NCBI GenBank assembly: GCA_040758375.1 | Contig: JBFLWE010000008.1 | Span: 1 to 64,000, forward strand | Reading direction: 5' to 3' | Length of the DNA: 64,000 nt | Source: CAMLIZ01 sp040758375 | Lineage (GTDB): Bacteria; Pseudomonadota; Gammaproteobacteria; Burkholderiales; Burkholderiaceae_C | Shown: positions 58,201-64,000 of the stretch, piece after piece | How positions within the stretch are numbered: position 1 is the first letter of the stretch | How the letters are laid out: each line of letters begins with the position of its first letter | Notes under the pieces: generated by a model | What the model saw: only the letters and a program-made list of their open reading frames with translations | Told to the model about the DNA's origin: nothing | Databases searched by the model: none | Translations under genes and position numbers: made by a program

Positions 58201-58833
58201 TCACAGCTTGGGGATGCGCAGCGTCTTGCTGATCATCAGGCTGCCCGACAGGGCATACAGCAGCACCAGCGGGTGCAGCTGCCACGGTCCCAGCTGCCAC
58301 ACGCCGCCCCACAGCTGCTCGCCCACCCGGCCCTGCCATGCCGCCAGCGCCACCAGGCCGCTGAGCAGCACGCTGGTGGGAATGGGCGTGCCCTCGAAGT
58401 ACTTCACCTTGTCGCCGCCTTCGGACAGGCTCTCGGCGGTGACGTTGTAGCGCGCCAGCCGGCTCACGCCGCAGCACACGAAGTACAGCAGCACCGCTAC
58501 GTCCCAGCCGCCTTGCAGCCCCGCGGCAAAGCCCAGCGTGGCCGGCGCCACGCCGAAGGAGATGACGTCGGCCAGCGAATCGAGCTCGCGCCCGAGCGCC
58601 GAGTGCTGCTGACGCCAGCGCGCGACGCGGCCGTCGAGCACGTCGAAGGCAAAGGCCGCCGGCGCCATCGCGGCCGACCACAGCAGGTAGCGCGCGTCGG
58701 CGCCCGCGGTGGCCAGCATCGCCAGCAGCACCGCCGCCGTGCCGCAGGCCGCATTGCCCAGCGTGAGAAAGTCGGCCAGGTGGAAGCCGCGGATCATCGA
58801 GAAGTGGCGGCGCGGCTTGGCGGTGGTGGTCAT
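58201..58833 (-). CDS. CDP-alcohol phosphatidyltransferase, PssA-like
   Basis: 210-residue membrane enzyme with the CDP-OH-P motif DVLDGRVARWRQQHSALGRELDSLAD (D64, D67-G68, A71-R72, G81, D85, D89, described by key residues). About six helices. It resembles CDP-diacylglycerol-serine O-phosphatidyltransferase (PssA type II), which makes phosphatidylserine, the precursor of phosphatidylethanolamine. It precedes a PAP2 phosphatase gene on the same strand. Confidence 0.88.
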   Translation of the reverse strand: MTTTAKPRRHFSMIRGFHLADFLTLGNAACGTAAVLLAMLATAGADARYLLWSAAMAPAAFAFDVLDGRVARWRQQHSALGRELDSLADVISFGVAPATLGFAAGLQGGWDVAVLLYFVCCGVSRLARYNVTAESLSEGGDKVKYFEGTPIPTSVLLSGLVALAAWQGRVGEQLWGGVWQLGPWQLHPLVLLYALSGSLMISKTLRIPKL

Positions 58834-58891
58834 GTCGTGTCCTCGGTCAGCCTCGCATTTTTCGGCAAGCCGGATGCCAGCAGCCTGCCGG

Positions 58892-59716
58892 CTACTGCAT
58901 GCGCCGCCGGTAGTGGCGCGTCAGCTCGATGCTCATGATGCACACCGCCAGCCAGGCGAAGCCGCTGGCGAATCCCGCCAGCACGTCGCTGGCGAAGTGC
59001 ACGCGCAGGAAGATGCGGCTGCAGCCCACGGTGAAGGCCACGGCGGCGGCCGCCAGCGCCGCCGGCAGGTGCCAGCGCTGCGGCAGCGTGCGCGCCAGCA
59101 CGTACGCCAGCATGCCGTAGGCCACCACCGAGCCCGAGCTGTGGCCGCTGGGAAAGCTGAAGCCGTCGGCCGTGGCCAGCGTGACATCGTGCACCGGGCG
59201 CGCGCGCTCGAAGATGAGCTTGAGCAAGGGGTTGAGCACGCCATTGCCCGCCACGGCCACCACCCAGCCCAGCGCCAGCCCGCGGCGGCCGCGCCAGACC
59301 AGCACCGCGGCCACCACGACGCACAGCACGCTGATGGTAAGCACGTCGCCCAGCCGCGTGAGCCAGGCAAACACCTGCAGCGCGCCGCGTGGCACCGAAC
59401 GCGCGATCTCGTCGGCCATCGCCTGGTCGGCCCGGCCGAGCACCACCGCGTCGCCATTGATCTCTTCGGCCACCTCGGCAAACACCGAGGCCCCCGCCAC
59501 CAGCACCGCGAAACCCAGTGCCAGGCGCGTGAACAGGAAAGCGCCTGGTGGCAGCGTGCTCGCCTGCGCGGGCACGATCCACCGGTGCAGCAGGCGCCAC
59601 AGCAAGGCGCAGCCGAGCAGCAACAGCAGCAAGGCCGTGCCGAAGGCCGGCAAGGCATGCGCACCCAGCCATCGCGCCGCCGCCTCGATCATCACCGCGT
59701 CGTGTTCGTGTTCCAC
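58892..59716 (-). CDS. PAP2-family membrane phosphatase
   Basis: 274-residue lipid phosphatase with the three PAP2 motifs: KLIFERARP (KxxxxxxRP), PSGHSSGS (PSGH) and SRIFLRVHFASD (SRxxxxxHxxxD). About six helices. It may dephosphorylate phosphatidate or undecaprenyl pyrophosphate. It shares the strand of the PssA-like gene, 58 bases away. Confidence 0.93.
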   Translation of the reverse strand: MEHEHDAVMIEAAARWLGAHALPAFGTALLLLLLGCALLWRLLHRWIVPAQASTLPPGAFLFTRLALGFAVLVAGASVFAEVAEEINGDAVVLGRADQAMADEIARSVPRGALQVFAWLTRLGDVLTISVLCVVVAAVLVWRGRRGLALGWVVAVAGNGVLNPLLKLIFERARPVHDVTLATADGFSFPSGHSSGSVVAYGMLAYVLARTLPQRWHLPAALAAAAVAFTVGCSRIFLRVHFASDVLAGFASGFAWLAVCIMSIELTRHYRRRMQ

Positions 59717-59830
59717 TGCGTCGTGTGAGTTGCTGCCGCCGGGAATTCTCCGCTAGCATCGCCCCCGGCCCGCGCCATGCGGCCACGTCGCTCGGACGGT
59801 TCCGGGCGCTTACGTGAAGGATCGCTTCCC

Positions 59831-61042
59831 ATGTCGGCTTCTCCAAGCCAGCGCCGCTTTGCGCGCATCGACCGCCTCCCCCCTTATGTGTTCAACGTCA
59901 TGGCCGAGTTGCGCCTGGCCGCGCGGCGCCGCGGCGAGGACATCATCGACCTGAGCATGGGCAACCCCGACGGGGCCACGCCGCAGCACATCGTGAACAA
60001 GCTGTGCGAGGTGGCGCAGCGGCCCGACACCCACGGCTATTCGGCCAGCAAGGGCATCCCGCGGCTGCGGCGTGCGATCTCGCACTGGTACCGCGAGCGC
60101 TACGGCATCGAGATCGACCCCGACCACGAGGCCATCGTCACCATCGGCTCCAAGGAAGGCCTGGCGCACCTGATGCTCGCCACGCTGGACCGCGGCGACA
60201 CGGTGCTGGTGCCCGACCCGAGCTACCCGATCCACATCTACGGCGCGGTGATCGCGGGCGCCGACATCCGCTCGGTGCCCAACACGCCAGAGGTCGATTT
60301 CTTCGCCGAGCTGGAGCGCGCGATCAAGGGCAGCTACCCCAAGCCCAAGATGATGGTGCTGGGCTTCCCCTCCAACCCCACCGCGCAGTGCGTGGAGCTG
60401 GGCTTCTTCGAGCGCGTGATCGCGCTGGCGAAGCGCCACGACATCCTGGTGGTGCACGACCTGGCGTATGCCGACATCGTGTTCGACGGCTGGCGCGCGC
60501 CCTCGATCCTGGAAGTGCCGGGCGCGAAGGACATCGCGGTGGAGTTCTTCACGCTCAGCAAGAGCTACAACATGGCCGGCTGGCGCGTGGGCTTCATGGT
60601 GGGCAACCGCGAGCTGGTGGCCGCGCTGGCGCGCATCAAGAGCTACCACGACTACGGCACCTTCACGCCGCTGCAGGTGGCCGCGATCGCCGCGCTCGAG
60701 GGCGACCAGCAATGCGTGAAGGACATCGCGGCGAAGTACCAGAGCCGGCGCGACGTGCTCGTGAAGGGCCTGCACGAGGCCGGCTGGCCGGTGGAAAAAC
60801 CCAAGGCTTCGATGTACATCTGGGCGCGCATCCCCGAGCCCTACCGCGAGCTCGGCTCGCTGGCGTTCGCGAAGCAGCTGCTCGCCAGGGCCAAGGTGTG
60901 CGTATCGCCGGGCATCGGCTTCGGCGACTACGGCGATGGCCACGTGCGCCTGGCGCTGATCGAGAACGAGGCCCGCATACGGCAGGCGATACGGGGCATC
61001 AAGGCGATGTTCCGGTCGGATGGGTTGGCGGCGGCTGCTTGA
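59831..61042 (+). CDS. alaC: Alanine-type PLP-dependent aminotransferase
   Basis: 403-residue class I/II aminotransferase with PLP lysine K244 (TLSKSYNMAGWRVGF), VPDPSYPIHIYG and GFPSNPTAQCVE. The pattern matches AlaC, the glutamate-pyruvate aminotransferase of Gammaproteobacteria and Betaproteobacteria. ATG at 59831 was chosen over 59777 because it starts just before the conserved RIDRLPPYVF. The usual downstream homoserine dehydrogenase gene is absent here; an AlkD-like gene follows. Confidence 0.88.
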   Translation: MSASPSQRRFARIDRLPPYVFNVMAELRLAARRRGEDIIDLSMGNPDGATPQHIVNKLCEVAQRPDTHGYSASKGIPRLRRAISHWYRERYGIEIDPDHEAIVTIGSKEGLAHLMLATLDRGDTVLVPDPSYPIHIYGAVIAGADIRSVPNTPEVDFFAELERAIKGSYPKPKMMVLGFPSNPTAQCVELGFFERVIALAKRHDILVVHDLAYADIVFDGWRAPSILEVPGAKDIAVEFFTLSKSYNMAGWRVGFMVGNRELVAALARIKSYHDYGTFTPLQVAAIAALEGDQQCVKDIAAKYQSRRDVLVKGLHEAGWPVEKPKASMYIWARIPEPYRELGSLAFAKQLLARAKVCVSPGIGFGDYGDGHVRLALIENEARIRQAIRGIKAMFRSDGLAAAA

Positions 61043-61109
61043 GGCATTGAGCGGCAAGGTACCGCCCGCCGCGACGCTCAATCGTTGCAGGAGAAGAGGA
61101 ACCAGCGCC

Positions 61110-61769
61110 ATGGCTGACATCACCCCCATCCTCGCCCTGCTGCGCGAACACGCCGCCACACCGCGCGATCTCGAAGGCATGGCGCGCTTCGGCATGGAGA
61201 TGCAAGGCCGCATCGGCGTGCGCATCCCGGTCCTGCGGCGCCTTGCGCGCCAGATCGGCCGCGACCACGAGCGTGCGCTGGCGCTGTGGGACACCGGCAT
61301 TCCCGACGCGCAGATACTGGCCGCATTCACGGCCGAGCCCAAGGCCTTCACTGCGCGGCAAATGGACGCGTGGGTGAAGACGATGCGCTCCTGGGACGTG
61401 TGCGACCAGGCCTGCAACAACGCCTTCGCCGGCTCGCCGCTGGCCTGGGACAAGGTGGACCGCTGGGCCGGCCGCCAACAGGAGTTCGTGCGCCGCGCGG
61501 CCTTTGCGCTGCTGGCGTCGCTGGCAGTGCACGACAAGGGCGCGCGTGACGAGGTGTTTCTCGCGCGCCTGCCGCTCATCGAGCAGGCCGCCGAAGACGA
61601 CCGCAACTTTGTCAAAAAGGCGGTCAACTGGGCCTTGCGGCAGATCGGCAAGCGCAACGCGGCCCTGCACGGTCCGGCGCTGCAACTGGCCCAGCGGCTG
61701 CAGGCATCGGCCTCGCGCCCGGCGCGCTGGGTGGGGGCCGACGCGGCGCGCGAGCTGGCCGGCCGCTGA
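61110..61769 (+). CDS. DNA alkylation repair protein, AlkD-like
   Basis: 219-residue HEAT-repeat glycosylase-like protein: GVRIPVLRRLARQIGRDHERAL, MDAWVKTMRSWDVCDQACNN (the conserved Trp and Asp) and NFVKKAVNWALRQIGKRN. AlkD removes positively charged alkyl-purines from DNA. ATG at 61110 was chosen because GGAGAAGAGGA lies upstream. Confidence 0.9.
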   Translation: MADITPILALLREHAATPRDLEGMARFGMEMQGRIGVRIPVLRRLARQIGRDHERALALWDTGIPDAQILAAFTAEPKAFTARQMDAWVKTMRSWDVCDQACNNAFAGSPLAWDKVDRWAGRQQEFVRRAAFALLASLAVHDKGARDEVFLARLPLIEQAAEDDRNFVKKAVNWALRQIGKRNAALHGPALQLAQRLQASASRPARWVGADAARELAGR

Positions 61770-61830
61770 GCGCGCGCGCCGGCGCACGGGTGCGCCGTTT
61801 GCCAACGGGCGGGATTGGAGGTGCGGCCCG

Positions 61831-63141
61831 ATGCGCTACCCGATTCCCTTCTTGGTCCTCTCGTTCTCGGTCACGCTCAGCGCCTGCGCCGAGACCATCC
61901 GCAGCCCGGAGCCGATCGGCATCGGCCCCAACCCCACGCTGCCGGCGCCCGACAAGCAGCTCGTGCCCACGGTCAACGTGGCCGAGGCCACCGGCTGGCC
62001 GGCCGATGCGAAGCCGCAGCCCGCCCCCGGGCTCACGGTGAACGCCTTCGCCAGCGGCCTGTCGCATCCGCGCTGGCTGTACGTGCTGCCCAACGGCGAC
62101 GTGCTGGTGGCCGAGACCAACGCCCCGCCGCGCCCCGAGGACAAAAAGGGCGTGAAGGGTTGGTTCATGAAGCAGACGATGAAGAAGGCCGGCGCCGCCA
62201 CGCCCAGCGCCAACCGCATCACGCTGCTACGCGATGCCGACGGCGACGGCGTGGCCGAGCTGCGTACGCCTTTCCTCGAAAACCTCAATTCGCCCTTCGG
62301 CATGGCGCTGGTGGGCAAGGATTTCTACGTCGCCAACACCGACGCGGTGATGCGCTTTCCCTACAACCCGGGCGACACGCGCATTGCCGCGCCGGGCACC
62401 AAGGTGATCGACCTGCCGGCCGGGCCGCTCAACCACCACTGGACCAAGAACATCATCGCCAACCGCGACGGCAGCCGGCTCTACGCCACGGTGGGCTCCA
62501 ACAGCAACGTAGGCGAGCGCGGCATGGAGGCCGAGGCCGGCCGCGCGGCGATCTGGGAGATCGACCCCAGGAGCGGCCGCCACCGCCTGTTCGCCACCGG
62601 CCTGCGCAACCCCAACGGCCTGGCCTGGGAGCCGCGCACCGGCGTGCTGTGGACGGTGGTCAACGAACGCGACGAACTCGGCAACGACCTGGTGCCCGAC
62701 TACCTGACCTCGGTCACCGAAGGCGGCTTCTACGGCTGGCCCTACAGCTACTGGGGTCCCAACGTCGACGAACGCGTGAAGCCGCAGCGACCCGATCTGG
62801 TGGCCAAGGCGCTGAAGCCCGACTACGGGCTGGGCTCGCACGTGGCGGCGCTGGGCCTGGCTTTCGCCGACGGCGCTGCGCTGGGTGCGCCCTTTGACGG
62901 CGGTGGCGCCTTCATCGGCGAACACGGCTCGTGGAACCGCAAGCCCTTCAGCGGCTACAAGGTGGTGTTCGTGCCCTTCGCCAACGGCAAGCCCTCGGGG
63001 CCGCCGGTGGACGTGCTCACCGGCTTCTTGAGCGCGGACGAAAAGGCCTACGGCCGGCCTGTTGGCGTGGTGGTGGACAAGCGGGGCGCGCTGCTGGTGG
63101 CCGACGACGTGGGCAACACGATCTGGCGCGTGGCGCGATAG
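61831..63141 (+). CDS. PQQ-dependent sugar dehydrogenase-like lipoprotein (sorbosone type)
   Basis: 436-residue beta-propeller protein with a lipobox (SVTLSAC). Propeller segments SHPRWLYVLPNGDVLVAETN, HHWTKNIIANRDGSRLYATVGSNSNVGERG and GLRNPNGLAWEPRTGVLWTVVNERDELGN match the sorbosone dehydrogenase/glucose dehydrogenase-like family that binds PQQ. GGAGGTG precedes the ATG. Substrate unknown. It converges with the TonB receptor. Confidence 0.9.
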   Translation: MRYPIPFLVLSFSVTLSACAETIRSPEPIGIGPNPTLPAPDKQLVPTVNVAEATGWPADAKPQPAPGLTVNAFASGLSHPRWLYVLPNGDVLVAETNAPPRPEDKKGVKGWFMKQTMKKAGAATPSANRITLLRDADGDGVAELRTPFLENLNSPFGMALVGKDFYVANTDAVMRFPYNPGDTRIAAPGTKVIDLPAGPLNHHWTKNIIANRDGSRLYATVGSNSNVGERGMEAEAGRAAIWEIDPRSGRHRLFATGLRNPNGLAWEPRTGVLWTVVNERDELGNDLVPDYLTSVTEGGFYGWPYSYWGPNVDERVKPQRPDLVAKALKPDYGLGSHVAALGLAFADGAALGAPFDGGGAFIGEHGSWNRKPFSGYKVVFVPFANGKPSGPPVDVLTGFLSADEKAYGRPVGVVVDKRGALLVADDVGNTIWRVAR

Positions 63142-63147
63142 GCCGCG

Positions 63148-64000
63148 CTACAGCTTCATCTCCAGCTGCACGCGCCAGCGCGTGCTGCCGGCGGTGACCG
63201 TGCTCGCCGTCTCCAGCGCCACCGTGTTGACGGCTTCGTAGTCCAGCGGCGCCAGGTTGCTGGCCGAGGCGCGCAGCTTCAGCGCCGGGTCGAAGCTCCA
63301 CAGCGCATAGGCGTCGAACACCCGCTTGCGCGACTGGGTGGTCGTCTGCAGCTGCGACACCCGCGTGGTGGTGGCAGGCGTGAGGCCGAGGTTGCCACCC
63401 AGCATGAGCGGCGTGCCTTTGACGCGCCCGTCGGCGCCGATGTTGGCGCTGCCGCGCGGCTGCTGGTCGAGGCGGTTGTCGGGGCCCGGCACGCTGTGCA
63501 CCTTGGAGCGGAACACGCTGCCGTTGAAGCGCAGGTCCACCGGCAAGGCGCCGGCCCACACCGAGTCGAGCCGGAACTTGGCTTCCAGCTCCAGCCCCTG
63601 CGCCGTTGCGCCGCCGATGTTCTCGGGCCGGGCCACCCAGCGCCCGCCCTGCTGCGACACCTGGGTGCGGATGTAGTCGCGGATGTGCCGGTGGAAGACG
63701 TTGGCGCTCAGCAGGCCGCCTTCGGGGAGGTAGTGTTCGAGCGCCAGGTCGATGCCGCTGGCCAGCTCGGGCTTCAGGTCCGGGTTGCCCTGGCGGTCGG
63801 GGCGCGTGGCCGCGTTGTTGGCCGACACCTGCGTGCGCGCGATCAGGCTGGACAGGCTGGGCGACTTGTAGCTGCGCGTGAGGCTGATGCGCACCTGGTC
63901 GCGGCCCTTGGGGTCGGGCTTCCACACTGCATGCAGCAGCGGCGTGAGCACGCTGCTGCGGTTGTGCGGCGACGGGCCTTCGGCCGCGTCGCCGCGCGTG
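63148..64000 (-). CDS. TonB-dependent outer-membrane receptor, C-terminal fragment
   Basis: About 283 residues up to the right edge; the start lies beyond the window. Repeated beta-strand pairs (VRISLTRSYKSPSLSSL, NPDLKPELASGIDLALEHYLP, GGLLSANVFHRHIRDYI, AQGLELEAKFRL) and the final aromatic-type strand (RWRVQLEMKL) fit the barrel of a TonB-dependent receptor. The NPDLKPE motif is typical. Ligand unknown. Confidence 0.92.
   Translation of the reverse strand, partial: TRGDAAEGPSPHNRSSVLTPLLHAVWKPDPKGRDQVRISLTRSYKSPSLSSLIARTQVSANNAATRPDRQGNPDLKPELASGIDLALEHYLPEGGLLSANVFHRHIRDYIRTQVSQQGGRWVARPENIGGATAQGLELEAKFRLDSVWAGALPVDLRFNGSVFRSKVHSVPGPDNRLDQQPRGSANIGADGRVKGTPLMLGGNLGLTPATTTRVSQLQTTTQSRKRVFDAYALWSFDPALKLRASASNLAPLDYEAVNTVALETASTVTAGSTRWRVQLEMKL

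Overview
The window looks like chromosomal DNA of a high-GC betaproteobacterium, most likely Burkholderiales (Rubrivivax/Sphaerotilaceae/Comamonadaceae-like). I infer this from the strong CTG/GTG/GCG codon bias, densely packed and overlapping genes (ATGA/GTGA/TTGA junctions), the mix of families (GlnRS, CreBCD, A1-type haem-copper oxidase, DUF1615/DUF3016/DUF1415, AlaC-type aminotransferase) and several small proteins of a kind I associate with that order. No rRNA, tRNA, IS element, integrase or CRISPR array was seen. No stretch longer than about 300 bases lacks a gene; the largest gaps are 100-230 bases and hold promoters and putative operators.

Region by region. (1) 1-5273, minus strand: promoter-proximal part of an aryl-polyene/xanthomonadin-type lipid operon (acyl carrier protein, membrane protein, AMP ligase, FabZ-like dehydratase, LpxL-like acyltransferase, LolA-like carrier, MMPL exporter running off the left edge). 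(2) 5437-8584: LytTR response regulator, a Pro/His-rich secreted protein and glnS. (3) 8663-10363: a single, visibly A/T-rich gene for a P-loop ATPase, the clearest foreign insertion in the window and the best candidate for an uncharacterised (perhaps defence) function. (4) 10511-14190: creB-creC-creD, with an exact cre-tag (TTCAC-N6-TTCAC) before creD. (5) 14208-21160: HxlR regulator/GFA protein pair, then a seven-gene haem-copper oxidase locus (DUF1269, membrane protein, subunits II, I, III, III, IV) facing a degenerate receiver-domain protein. (6) 21281-26965: cupin/LysR divergent pair, GNAT, two transporters, Nudix hydrolase.

(7) 27064-32228: a five-gene minus-strand operon (small secreted protein, hemerythrin-like protein, VOC protein, dihaem and monohaem cytochromes c) beside a flavodiiron-like metallo-beta-lactamase-fold protein that diverges from a sigma factor/zinc anti-sigma pair. 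I infer an oxygen/NO/redox-linked neighbourhood. (8) 32219-46135: MalT-like LuxR regulator, VOC proteins, saccharopine-dehydrogenase-like oxidoreductase, a 49-residue gene with a strong terminator, orphan eutBC, AraC regulator, stand-alone ClpP, YCII-VOC fusion, prolyl oligopeptidase and a DUF1615 lipoprotein. (9) 46157-51845: metallophosphoesterase/nucleotidyltransferase divergent pair, small conserved proteins, two flavin-binding PNPOx-fold genes (one fused to GAF and a winged-helix-like domain) and a second hemerythrin-like paralogue. (10) 52075-55660: an orphan TRAP-type binding protein next to a hybrid histidine kinase, preceded by helically phased repeats. (11) 55663-64000: housekeeping and metabolic genes (DUF1415, Gfo/Idh, PssA-like, PAP2, AlaC, AlkD-like, sorbosone-dehydrogenase-like) and the C-terminal part of a TonB-dependent receptor running off the right edge.

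Starts were chosen by Shine-Dalgarno spacing, signal peptides and overlap with the upstream gene. Family names come from recognition of motifs and recalled families, not from searches.
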